A stretch of 29,527 nucleotides of DNA, taken from DATBLZ01 sp036555065. GTDB lineage: Bacteria > Pseudomonadota > Gammaproteobacteria > Steroidobacterales > Rariloculaceae. The notes under the pieces are model-generated. The model saw nothing but the letters and a program-made list of their open reading frames with translations. It did not search any database and was not told the DNA's origin. Shown here piece after piece: positions 1 to 7,695 of this stretch. The stretch's first letter is position 1. Every line of letters starts with the position of its first letter. The stretch covers positions 1 through 29,527 of the forward strand of contig DATBLZ010000033.1 in NCBI GenBank assembly GCA_036555065.1, read 5' to 3'. Made by a program: the position numbers and the translations under genes.

Positions 1-128
1 AGGCTGCAATCCAACTGGCGCTCAAGACTGCTCCACGCTGCTGCAACTGCAAGCGCGAAGCGATGATTCTCACTGGTATCTGAACTCATCGTAGAAGCCT
101 ACTATATGCATGACTATTCATGCAAATA

Positions 129-1361
129 TCAGGTACTCAGCGCGACAACAGTAACGACGGCATCGATGAGCACGCCGAGGTCGGCGGTGCCGATCGTGAG
201 CGGTGGCATCAGATAGACGACGTTGCCGAAGGGCCGCACCCAAACGCCCGCAGCGACGAACCGAGTTCGTAGCGCGTCGAGATCGGGTGGGTGCTTGAGC
301 TCCACCACGCCGATCGCGCCTTTGATGCGCACATCGGCGACCGCCGGCGATGCTCTGCAGCGCTCGAGACCCGCGACGAGCTGCGCTTCGATCGCGGCCA
401 CTTGCTCATGCCGCGGCTCGGACTCGAAGAGATCGAGCGATGCATTCGCCGCAGCGCACGCAAGCGCGTTTCCTGAGAACGTCGGGCCGTGCATGAGGGC
501 TTTCTGCGGATCGCCCGAGAGAAACGCCTCATATACATGTTGCCTCGCGACGGTCACGGCGAGCGGCAGCGTGCCACCCGTGAGCGCCTTGCCGAGCGTG
601 ATGATGTCGGGGACGACCTGCGCCTGCTCGCACGCGAACATCGTGCCCGTGCGGCCGAATCCAGTCGCAATCTCATCGAAAATGACGAGGAGCCCATGGC
701 GGCGCGCGCTCGCAACGACGTGCGCGAGAGTCTCGGGCGTATGGAACTTCATGCCGCCCGCGGCCTGCACGAGCGGCTCGATGATGAGTCCCGCGAGCTC
801 CGGCTCACGCTCTGCGAGCGCCTGATCGAATCGAGCGCGCTCGCGTGCGCTCGAGGGCACATCGAGCACCCACTGTTCGGCGAGCACGCCCCTGAAAAGC
901 GCGTGCATGCCTTCCTCGGGATCACACACCGACATCGCCGCGAACGTATCGCCGTGATACGCGTGCCGAAAGCACGCGAACCGCCGCCGGTGCCGCTCGC
1001 CGCGATTGAGCCAGTATTGGAGCGCCATCTTGAGCGCAACTTCGACCGCGACGGAACCCGATTCCGAGAAGAACACGTGCTCTAGATCGCCGGGCAGGAG
1101 CTTCGCGAGGCGTCGTGCAAGCGTAAGCACCGGCTCATGGACGAGCCCGCCGAGCATGACGTGCGGCATCCTCGCGAGTTGCGCCTCGACAGCGCGGCGA
1201 ATATGGGGATGGTTGTAACCGTGGCAGGCCGTCCACCACGACGCACAACCGTCGATGAGCCGCCGGCCGTCGGCGAGCAAGAGGTGGACGCCGTCGGTCC
1301 GCGCGACTTCGAGCGGCTCGGGCGCGGTCGCCATCTGGCTGTACGGCATCCACACGGGCAT
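129..1361 (-). CDS. bioA: Adenosylmethionine-8-amino-7-oxononanoate aminotransferase (BioA)
   Basis: PLP-dependent class III aminotransferase that makes 7,8-diaminopelargonate from KAPA, using S-adenosylmethionine as amino donor, in cytosolic biotin synthesis. The N-terminal VWMPYSQM matches the IWHPYTSM region of E. coli BioA. Also visible are SWWTACHGYNHP, the phosphate-binding ESGSVAVEVALKMALQYW, FDEIATGFGRTG, and the PLP lysine in ITLGKALTGG (about K258). Length is 410 aa, slightly short of the usual ~430. I chose ATG 1361 because the open frame upstream (ATG at 1400 or 1421) runs into the divergent phosphomannomutase start and looks non-homologous. No candidate start has a clear Shine-Dalgarno, so ATG 1400 remains possible. 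It is divergent from the run containing bioF and bioD. No BirA operator was recognised in the short divergent gap. Confidence 0.95.
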   Translation of the reverse strand: MPVWMPYSQMATAPEPLEVARTDGVHLLLADGRRLIDGCASWWTACHGYNHPHIRRAVEAQLARMPHVMLGGLVHEPVLTLARRLAKLLPGDLEHVFFSESGSVAVEVALKMALQYWLNRGERHRRRFACFRHAYHGDTFAAMSVCDPEEGMHALFRGVLAEQWVLDVPSSARERARFDQALAEREPELAGLIIEPLVQAAGGMKFHTPETLAHVVASARRHGLLVIFDEIATGFGRTGTMFACEQAQVVPDIITLGKALTGGTLPLAVTVARQHVYEAFLSGDPQKALMHGPTFSGNALACAAANASLDLFESEPRHEQVAAIEAQLVAGLERCRASPAVADVRIKGAIGVVELKHPPDLDALRTRFVAAGVWVRPFGNVVYLMPPLTIGTADLGVLIDAVVTVVALST

Positions 1362-1366
1362 GACGA

Positions 1367-1372
1367 TATACT
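1367..1372 (+). promoter_or_regulatory. Candidate -10 box for the phosphomannomutase-bioF-bioD run
   Basis: TATACT lies 27 nt before the phosphomannomutase ATG, in the roughly 37-bp space between divergent bioA and phosphomannomutase. No good -35 hexamer sits 16-18 nt upstream (the window there reads CGGCAT), and it would fall inside the bioA coding region. This is a motif-only call. Confidence 0.3.
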
Positions 1373-1398
1373 GCCCGAAAACTCGACGACTGAACCGC

Positions 1399-2757
1399 AT
1401 GCAGAAAATCACGTGTTTCAAGGCGTACGACGTACGCGGACGTGTTCCCGAGGATCTCGACGAGAAGATTGCTTACCGCATTGGGCGAGCCTACGCGGAA
1501 TTTCTTTCGCCGCGCCGCGTCGCCGTCGGCCGCGACATACGTTTATCGAGCTTAGGCCTAGTCGCCGCGCTCGAGCGCGGGCTCACGGAATCGGGCGTCG
1601 ACGTGCTCGACATCGGCGTCGGCGGCACGGAGATGGCGTATTTCGCGACGTTTCACCTCGAGCTCGACGGCGGCATCATGGTCACGGCGAGCCACAACCC
1701 GCCGAACTACAACGGCATGAAGATGGTCCGCGAGCAATCGCGGCCGATCAGCGCGGATACGGGGCTGCAGACGATTCGCGCGATCGCCGAGAAGGGCGAA
1801 TTCAAGAAACCCAAGCGTCCCGGCGCCGTGCAGAACGTCGATATCCGCAAGGACTATATTGCGCACCTCTTGTCATACGTCGATCGTAAGGCGCTCCGGC
1901 CGCTCAAGATCGTCGTCAACGCCGGCAACGGCGGCGCCGGCCCTATCATCGATCTGCTCGAGCCGCATTTGCCGTTCGAGTTCATCAAGCTCCATCACGC
2001 GCCCGATGGCAAATTCCCGAACGGCGTGCCGAATCCGATGCTCGAGGAGAACCGCGCGCCGACGATCGCGCGCGTCCGCGAAACGCGCGCGGACTTAGGC
2101 ATAGCTTGGGACGGCGATTTCGACCGGTGTTTCCTGTTCGATGAGCGCGGCGAGTTCATCGAGGGCTACTACATCGTCGGCCTGCTCGCGCACTCGTTCC
2201 TCGGCAAAACGCCCGGCGCGACGATCGTCCACGATCCGCGCCTCACGTGGAACACGCTCGATGTCGTCGCGCGCGGCGGCGGCAAGACCGTGCAGAGCGT
2301 CTCCGGGCACGCGTTCATGAAGCAGGTCATGCGCGACGTCGACGCGGTCTACGGCGGCGAGATGAGCGCGCACCACTATTTTCGCAAATTCTCGTATGCC
2401 GATAGCGGCATGATCCCGTGGCTCCTGGTCGCGGAGATCATGAGCCGCGAGCGCGCGAAGCTTTCGAGCCTCGTCGCCGAGCGTGTCGCGAAGTTCCCGG
2501 CGAGCGGCGAGATCAATCGGCGCGTCGCGGACGCGCCGGCCGTGCTCCGCGAGGCCGAAGCCAAGTATCTGAAAGCCGCAAAAGCGGTCGAGCACGTCGA
2601 CGGCCTCAGCATGGAGTTCGCCGACTGGCGCTTCAATCTGCGGGCGTCGAACACCGAGCCGCTCCTTCGGCTCAACGTCGAGAGCCGCGGCGATATCGAG
2701 CTCATGCGGACGAAGACTGCGGAGCTGCTCGCGCTCATCGGCGGCGCGCCGGGATGA
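1399..2757 (+). CDS. cpsG: Phosphomannomutase (CpsG/ManB type)
   Basis: Interconverts mannose-6-phosphate and mannose-1-phosphate for GDP-mannose and exopolysaccharide/LPS sugar synthesis; cytosolic alpha-D-phosphohexomutase. All four family signatures are present: the phosphoserine loop TASHNPPNYNG (S98), the metal loop DGDFDR (about 238-243), the sugar-binding GEMSAHHYFRKF (about 320), and the phosphate-binding RASNTEPLLRLNVESRGD near the C-terminus. The 452 aa length and near-continuous similarity to E. coli CpsG, from the N-terminal KITCFKAYDVRG onward, make this firm. ATG 1399 starts the conserved N-terminus exactly. It is the first gene of a run with bioF (18-nt gap), an unusual partner for biotin genes. 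The symbols cpsG and manB are both used for this family. Confidence 0.96.
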   Translation: MQKITCFKAYDVRGRVPEDLDEKIAYRIGRAYAEFLSPRRVAVGRDIRLSSLGLVAALERGLTESGVDVLDIGVGGTEMAYFATFHLELDGGIMVTASHNPPNYNGMKMVREQSRPISADTGLQTIRAIAEKGEFKKPKRPGAVQNVDIRKDYIAHLLSYVDRKALRPLKIVVNAGNGGAGPIIDLLEPHLPFEFIKLHHAPDGKFPNGVPNPMLEENRAPTIARVRETRADLGIAWDGDFDRCFLFDERGEFIEGYYIVGLLAHSFLGKTPGATIVHDPRLTWNTLDVVARGGGKTVQSVSGHAFMKQVMRDVDAVYGGEMSAHHYFRKFSYADSGMIPWLLVAEIMSRERAKLSSLVAERVAKFPASGEINRRVADAPAVLREAEAKYLKAAKAVEHVDGLSMEFADWRFNLRASNTEPLLRLNVESRGDIELMRTKTAELLALIGGAPG

Positions 2758-2775
2758 GCGCGCCGATCGACGCCG

Positions 2776-3936
2776 ATGAGCAATGAGTCGCTTGATCGAT
2801 TCGCCGCGCAGAAGCTCGAATCGCTCGCGCGGCGCAATCTACGTCGCGAGCTAGCGGTAACCGATCGCTCCGGCGGCCGCCTCGTCACGAGCCGCGGCGG
2901 GCGCCTGATCTCGTTCGCGTGCAACGATTATCTCGGCCTTTCGCACCATCCTGACGTCGTAGCCGCAAGCCAAGAGGCAACGGCGCGCTACGGCGTCGGC
3001 GCGGGCGCCGCGCGGCTCATCACCGGCAATCACCCGCTTTACGCGGAGCTCGAGAACAAGCTCGCGGCGCTCAAAGGCACCGAGGACGCGGTCGTTTTCG
3101 GCAGCGGGTACCTCACGAACATCGGCGTGATCCCCGCGCTCGTCGGCCCGCGCGATCTCATCGTGCTCGACGAGCTCAGCCACTCGTGTCTGCTCTCAGG
3201 CGCGAACCTAAGCCGCGCGCACGTCGTGACCTTCAAGCACAACGATGCCGACGACGCAAAGCGGATACTCGAGGCCGAGCGGCGACGTCATCGTCACTGC
3301 TTGCTGATCACCGAAGGCGTCTTCAGCATGGACGGCGATCTCGCGCCGCTGCCGAAGCTCGCAACGCTCGCCGCGCGCTACGATGCGTGGCTCATGAGCG
3401 ACGACGCGCATGGTCTCGGCGTCGTCGGCGGCGGCCGCGGCGCGACGTTCGCGCATGACGAGCCCGTCGCTGTACCGCTGCAGATGGGAACTCTATCGAA
3501 GGCCGTCGGCGGATACGGCGGGTATCTCTGCGCGAGCCGCACGGTCGTCGAGCTCATGCGCAATCGCGCGCGCAGCTTCGTCTATTCGACGGGGCTCCCG
3601 CCCGGCGTCGTCGCGGCCGCAAGCAAAGCGCTCGAGATCATCGCGACCGATGCCGCGCTCGTCGCGCGGCCGCTCGCACGCGCGCGGCTCTTCACGGCGA
3701 CTCTCGAACGGCCGCACGCAGAATCGGCGATCGTCGCGCTCGTGCTCGGCCCCACGGACCGCGCGCTCGCGGTCAGCGAGACGCTGCGCGCTGCGGGCTA
3801 CTTGGTGCCCGCGATCCGGCCGCCGACGGTGCCGAACGGCACGGCACGCCTCAGGATCGCGTTCTCGGCGCTGCATTCGGAAGCCGACGTGACGGTGCTC
3901 GCCAAGGCAGTGGCGGCGGCCGGCGTGCGCGCGTGA
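2776..3936 (+). CDS. bioF: 8-amino-7-oxononanoate synthase (BioF)
   Basis: PLP-dependent alpha-oxoamine synthase that condenses pimeloyl-ACP/CoA with L-alanine to give KAPA, the step before BioA. Visible signatures: FACNDYLGLSHHPDV near the N-terminus, GAGAARLITGNHPLY, DDAHGLGVVG, and the PLP lysine K242 in MGTLSKAVGGYGGY. At 386 aa it has the normal family length. The ATG start has no obvious Shine-Dalgarno; an 11-codon reading frame (2754-2786) bridges the phosphomannomutase stop and this start, so expression may rely on translational coupling. The stop overlaps the bioD GTG by 4 nt (GTGA). Confidence 0.96.
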   Translation: MSNESLDRFAAQKLESLARRNLRRELAVTDRSGGRLVTSRGGRLISFACNDYLGLSHHPDVVAASQEATARYGVGAGAARLITGNHPLYAELENKLAALKGTEDAVVFGSGYLTNIGVIPALVGPRDLIVLDELSHSCLLSGANLSRAHVVTFKHNDADDAKRILEAERRRHRHCLLITEGVFSMDGDLAPLPKLATLAARYDAWLMSDDAHGLGVVGGGRGATFAHDEPVAVPLQMGTLSKAVGGYGGYLCASRTVVELMRNRARSFVYSTGLPPGVVAAASKALEIIATDAALVARPLARARLFTATLERPHAESAIVALVLGPTDRALAVSETLRAAGYLVPAIRPPTVPNGTARLRIAFSALHSEADVTVLAKAVAAAGVRA

Positions 3937-4697
3937 CCCGCGTCTTCGTCACGGCGACGGGCACGGACGTCGGCAAGACGTTCATCGCATGCGCGCTCGC
4001 GCGCGAGCTGCTCGCGCGCGGCCTCAAGCTGCGGGTGCTCAAGCCCGTCGCGAGCGGATTCGACGCGCGCAGTGCGGACCAGAGCGATCCCGGCAAGTTG
4101 CTCCTCGCCCAAGGGCTGCCGCCTAACGTAGCGAATCTCGACGCGACGACGCCGTGGCGGTTCGAAGCGCCGCTCTCTCCGGACATGGCGGCGCGCCGCG
4201 AGAATCGTTCGCTACCCTTCGGCGACCTCGTTGCGTTCTGCACGCAGCGCCACGCCGTCGATGTCACGCTCATCGAGGGCATCGGCGGCGTCATGGTGCC
4301 GCTCGATGCCGAGCACACGGTGCTCGATTGGATCGAGCGCCTGAAGCCCAGGATCGTGCTCGTCGCGGGCAGCCATCTCGGCACTCTGAGTCATACGTTG
4401 ACGGCAGTTGCGTGCCTGCAGGCGCGCAAGCTCGAGCCGGCGGCGGTCGTCATCAGCGAATCGCCGGAGCAGCCCGTCCCGCTCGAGGAAACGGCCGAAG
4501 CCGTGCGGCAGCGGTTGCCGCGCGTGCCGATCATTGCGCTGCCGCGCGTCACCACCGGCGCGCCGTCGGCCGCAGCAGCAGCGGCCATCGTGGCGCTCGC
4601 GGACCTGCTCGCGCCCCGTAAACCGCGCAGGCGCGCGAAAAAAAGAGCCCGGCCGTCCTCGCGGAGGGCCGGGCAAGGGGGGGGATCTTCTACCTGA
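3933..4697 (+). CDS. bioD: Dethiobiotin synthetase (BioD)
   Basis: ATP-dependent enzyme that closes the ureido ring of 7,8-diaminopelargonate to dethiobiotin, the step after BioA. The P-loop TGTDVGKTF (K15, T16) and LKPVASGFD (the substrate/ATP lysine region) are at the N-terminus, and the family motif EGIGGVMVPL is mid-protein. It starts at a GTG overlapping the bioF stop, implying coupled translation. At 254 aa it is longer than the typical ~225. The extra C-terminus is very basic (KPRRRAKKRARPSSRR) and is encoded by DNA that also forms the opposite-strand terminator, so this tail is probably not an enzymatic part. It includes a run of eight G (4677-4684). The last 8 nt overlap the convergent OmpA-domain gene. 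Confidence 0.95.
   Translation: MTRVFVTATGTDVGKTFIACALARELLARGLKLRVLKPVASGFDARSADQSDPGKLLLAQGLPPNVANLDATTPWRFEAPLSPDMAARRENRSLPFGDLVAFCTQRHAVDVTLIEGIGGVMVPLDAEHTVLDWIERLKPRIVLVAGSHLGTLSHTLTAVACLQARKLEPAAVVISESPEQPVPLEETAEAVRQRLPRVPIIALPRVTTGAPSAAAAAAIVALADLLAPRKPRRRAKKRARPSSRRAGQGGGSST
4638..4674 (-). terminator. Rho-independent terminator of the OmpA-domain gene, inside the bioD 3' end
   Basis: On the minus strand GCCCGGCC pairs with GGCCGGGC (4667-4674 with 4647-4654). A G/G mismatch and a 3-bp inner stem close on a 4-nt loop, and CTC then seven T follow (A-run at 4638-4644 on the plus strand). It begins about 15 nt past the stop codon of the minus-strand gene. It has no T-run in the plus direction, so it terminates one way only, while lying within the bioD coding sequence. 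Confidence 0.85.
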
Positions 4698-5409
4698 GCT
4701 CGCCGACGAGCGTAGAGCTCGGCCGCACGATCGTGAGGCTGACCTTGCGCTCGAGCGCGAGCGCGTCGGTGTCGGTCTCCGCAGCGCTCGACTGCGTCTC
4801 ACCGACCGCATGCACCGTAATCTGATCCATCGGCACGCCGGCACGCAGCAATGTGTCGCGAACCGTCGCCGCGCGCGCCGCCGAGAGCTGCTCGTTGTAT
4901 TCGACCTCGCCGCGCGAATCCGCATAGCCTTCGATCACGACGGCGACGTCGCCGAGCTCGTCGATCAAGCCCGCGATGCGCGCGAGGCGCTCTTCGGAGG
5001 CCGTATCGAGCGTGCTCTGCTCCGTGTGAAAGTAGACTTGAACCTCGAGCGCATCTTCGAGCGCGGCCTTGAAGCGTCGCTCGTCGTCCGCGTTCATCGC
5101 GCGTAACGTTCCGACCTCGCGCTCGGTGTTACGCAGCTCACTCTCGAGCGAGTCGCGCTCGGCGCTCACGTCCGCAAGGGCCGTCTCGGCGGCTTCCCGC
5201 CTCGCACGCTGCTGATGAAAACGGTCGCCGGTCCAACCGCCTAACGCGGCGCCGAGGACCATGCCGATCGGTCCCCCCGCGATTGCGCCGATCATTGCGC
5301 CGCTGCCGACGCCGATCTTTTCCTCTTTCGGCGCCTTGCCCGTTTCGGAAGTCCACGCCGGCGTCGCCACGAGGGCGACGGCCAGTCCTGCCAGTAATTG
5401 CTTCATCAT
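4690..5409 (-). CDS. OmpA-family envelope protein with glycine zipper and coiled coil
   Basis: Exported 239-aa protein. It has a signal peptide (MMKQLLAGLAVALVATPAWT), a glycine-zipper segment (residues ~33-62, GAMIGAIAGGPIGMVLGAAL), a helical/coiled-coil stretch (~65-120), and an OmpA C-terminal peptidoglycan-binding domain (~122-228) with VVIEGYADSRG and YNEQLSAARA. This layout suits a periplasmic or outer-membrane-linked protein that grips peptidoglycan. ATG 5409 is preferred because AAGGAG lies 6 nt upstream. The architecture recalls the sortase-associated OmpA-like PdsO group, but no sortase gene is in the window, so that label is not used. It is the last gene before its own terminator and is separated from the upstream nine-gene block by 195 bp. 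Confidence 0.85.
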   Translation of the reverse strand: MMKQLLAGLAVALVATPAWTSETGKAPKEEKIGVGSGAMIGAIAGGPIGMVLGAALGGWTGDRFHQQRARREAAETALADVSAERDSLESELRNTEREVGTLRAMNADDERRFKAALEDALEVQVYFHTEQSTLDTASEERLARIAGLIDELGDVAVVIEGYADSRGEVEYNEQLSAARAATVRDTLLRAGVPMDQITVHAVGETQSSAAETDTDALALERKVSLTIVRPSSTLVGELR

Positions 5410-5604
5410 GTTGTGCTCCTTCGTTTCGGGAAAACCGCTTACCCGGAGCACATTCGAGCGAAGAACGCCGGCAACCGCGTGCCGAATCGCGGCAGCGTAC
5501 TGCTCAATTCTGGCGAATCGTGACGGGCATGACGTCCCGGCGTCAGCTTGAATAAGGGCTCTCCAGGAGCGTCGCGAGTCGGCGTACGCGGTCCCGCGCG
5601 CGAC

Positions 5605-6609
5605 TCAGTCGGCGCGGCGCGACGGCAAGGCGACGAGCGTGCCGCCGTTGCGCTGGCAGATTGCGCGCATGAGGATCATGAAGTTCGCGGCTGTGAGCAG
5701 CTGCCCCGTGACGTCGTAATAGACGGGGAACGCGACGGCGTGGATGCGCACGCGCTTGTTGCCTTCGGCGTCGATGGCGTTGCGTCGATCGATTTCGCGG
5801 ACGATCGCGCTGATCGAGCCGCGCGACAGGTCGTCGCTGTATACGTACAGCGAGATTTTCTTCTCCGGATCGTAGTACTGGTCGATCGCGGCGAGAATCC
5901 CTTCGCGCGGGCTCGAGTCCGAGAACGAGTTCCAACCGCGCACGGCCTCGACGATTAGTTGTCTACGCGCGGGCGTATCGGGCATCCATTCGCCACGGTA
6001 GCTCGCGAACAGGTGGGTGCCCTCGTCGTTGAGCACCTGGATTCCTTTGACCGTCGGGTAGACATCGAGCGTTTCCTGAAGCTGCTGCTGCACGCGGTCC
6101 CACTCGTATTGCTTCATGCTTCCCGACGTGTCGATGAGGAAAATGATGTACTCGCTGTCGACGGGAATGCCGCCGACCTTGTAATCCTGGGGTTTCGGGC
6201 GATTGTTCGCGAATAAGCGCCGCATCTCTTCGGTCAGCGACTGCTTCGCCTGATTGAGCTGGTCGGTGATCTCCTGCGACACCGCGGCCTCATCCTCGTG
6301 CTCGAGAACGATTGCGCGGATGCGCGCGAGCTCGCGCTCGAGCTGGGCGAGCTGCTGCTCATCGAGCTTCGCGTCGTCCTCGATATCGGCACGCTCGCGC
6401 GTCACGTCCTCGGTTTCCCCGACGATTTCCGCGAGCTGCTGGTTGTACTGCGTCAGCAGCGCCTCGAGCTCGAGCGTGCTCTCCTCGAGCCGGATCGGCT
6501 CCGTGATCTTGATGACCAAGAGCAACAACACCATCGACCCGAGCCCCGAGGACATGACGTCGAGGAACGACATGCTCATCGTATCGACTTCACGGCGCTT
6601 GCGCTTCAT
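5605..6609 (-). CDS. VWA-domain protein with TolR/ExbD-like N-terminal anchor (second VWA)
   Basis: A 334-aa protein with a short basic cytoplasmic start (MKRKRREVD), one transmembrane helix (~13-33), a long coiled coil (~42-132) and a C-terminal von Willebrand A domain (~152-325). The MIDAS motif is DTSGS (160-164), with candidate later ligands around S233 and D259/D260. The helix begins SMSFLDVMSSG with D17 at the membrane entrance, as in the INVTPFIDVMLVLL segment of ExbD and its TolR counterpart. The neighbouring VWA protein repeats the same SMSFLD. ATG 6609 overlaps the upstream stop (ATGA). Predicted topology puts the coiled coil and VWA in the periplasm. It is last in the nine-gene block. 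The VWA call is firm; the stator-like role is inferred. Confidence 0.88.
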   Translation of the reverse strand: MKRKRREVDTMSMSFLDVMSSGLGSMVLLLLVIKITEPIRLEESTLELEALLTQYNQQLAEIVGETEDVTRERADIEDDAKLDEQQLAQLERELARIRAIVLEHEDEAAVSQEITDQLNQAKQSLTEEMRRLFANNRPKPQDYKVGGIPVDSEYIIFLIDTSGSMKQYEWDRVQQQLQETLDVYPTVKGIQVLNDEGTHLFASYRGEWMPDTPARRQLIVEAVRGWNSFSDSSPREGILAAIDQYYDPEKKISLYVYSDDLSRGSISAIVREIDRRNAIDAEGNKRVRIHAVAFPVYYDVTGQLLTAANFMILMRAICQRNGGTLVALPSRRAD

Positions 6610-7694
6610 GGCCAATCCTCGGACGGCGCCATCATCGATCCGCCGCTGCGCAGCGCGAGCGTCCAAAAGGCCGGCGCCGCGAATGGGTCGCCTTCCATTG
6701 CAAACAGAATCACGTTGATCGGGACGTTGAACGGCGCCTCGCGCACCGCGCGGTCGAAATGATTGCGCCGCTCTTGGCCCGTCACGCCCGCGCGCGCGGG
6801 TGTGATTTCGCCCATCGTCGGCAGGCCGTCGACGAGTAAATAGATGTTGTCGGGCTTGGGCTCGAGCGCGTTTACGGCCGCGAACCCCGCGTGCAAGCTC
6901 GTCGGTCCGTGCGGCGTGAGCTTGCGCATGTTCTGCACGGCTTCCTCGAGACTGTCCCCGCTCGCTTGCACCCACTGCCCGTCCGTGCCGTTGACGAGTG
7001 ACCACGCCTTGTCGCTGAACGCGATCACTTGAAACTGCGATGTCATCGGAATCTGCGCTGTGAGCCAGTCGATCGTGTTGACGACTTGCTGCCACTTGGG
7101 CGCTTGGCGTTGCTGCTCCTCAGACATGTTCCGGCGCCGCAGTATGTTGACGAGCGTGCGGTCGAGCATGCTGGTAGAGACATCCACGAGAATGGCGATG
7201 CGCTCACCACCCATGCGCATGCCGGTCAGGTATTGGCGAGTGCCTTCGCCACGGACGCTGCGAATGAAGTTGCCCGCGTCCTCCGGAGTGATGGCCGCGG
7301 TCGCGTTCTGGGTCTCGACCTCGAGCACGGCGAGATCTTGGCGCAGCTGCTCGATCATTTTGCGCCGCGCATCGGTATCGGCGTCGACACTTTCGAGCTG
7401 CGCACGCGTGCGGTCGATCTCCGTGACGATTTCCTGGCGGACCGCGCGCGATGTCGCCCACTTCTCGACGAGCCTCTCGAGATCGTCCTTTAGCTGAGCG
7501 AGATTCCGGCCGCCAACGATGACCTGCAAATGCACGCGGTCGACCTCGGCTTGCTCGACCTCGAGTGTCTCCTTGTGCTGCGTGTCGAAGTTCGCCGTGA
7601 TGATCATGTAGACGAGAATCACGCACGCGAATGCGCAAGTGATGGCGTCGAGGAACGACATCGACAAGATGTTGAACTCGCGCTTCTGGGCCAC
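6606..7694 (-). CDS. VWA-domain protein with TolR/ExbD-like N-terminal anchor (first VWA)
   Basis: A 362-aa protein with the same plan as its downstream neighbour: short N-terminus, transmembrane helix (~12-33) starting SMSFLDAITCAF with D16, coiled coil (~45-130), and a VWA domain (~165-345). The MIDAS is complete: DVSTS (171-175), the Thr in GPTSL (T265) and the Asp in LLVDGLPT (D289), so metal-dependent ligand binding is plausible. N-terminal NILSMSFLD lines up with the INIVPLLD segment of TolR. The start is GTG 7694, one nt after the FHA gene stop; the stop overlaps the next ATG. The two VWA proteins are divergent outside the shared helix and fold, suggesting an old duplication and perhaps a heteromer. 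Confidence 0.88.
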   Translation of the reverse strand: MAQKREFNILSMSFLDAITCAFACVILVYMIITANFDTQHKETLEVEQAEVDRVHLQVIVGGRNLAQLKDDLERLVEKWATSRAVRQEIVTEIDRTRAQLESVDADTDARRKMIEQLRQDLAVLEVETQNATAAITPEDAGNFIRSVRGEGTRQYLTGMRMGGERIAILVDVSTSMLDRTLVNILRRRNMSEEQQRQAPKWQQVVNTIDWLTAQIPMTSQFQVIAFSDKAWSLVNGTDGQWVQASGDSLEEAVQNMRKLTPHGPTSLHAGFAAVNALEPKPDNIYLLVDGLPTMGEITPARAGVTGQERRNHFDRAVREAPFNVPINVILFAMEGDPFAAPAFWTLALRSGGSMMAPSEDWP

Positions 7695-7695
7695 G

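Noticed and set aside
2..94. Open frame tail reading GCNPTGAQDCSTLLQLQ, possibly the 3' end of a plus-strand gene
   Set aside because: Another plus frame is also open here, third-position GC is lower than in neighbouring genes, and too little is visible to choose. Left unassigned.
107..124. TGCATGA-ctat-TCATGCA inverted repeat just past the bioA stop
   Set aside because: Short 7-bp stem of moderate GC with no T-run on either strand; not convincing as a terminator.
6844..7497. Plus-strand open frames opposite the VWA genes
   Set aside because: Arg/Ser-rich shadows of GC-rich coding sequence; the minus-strand frames carry complete VWA domains.
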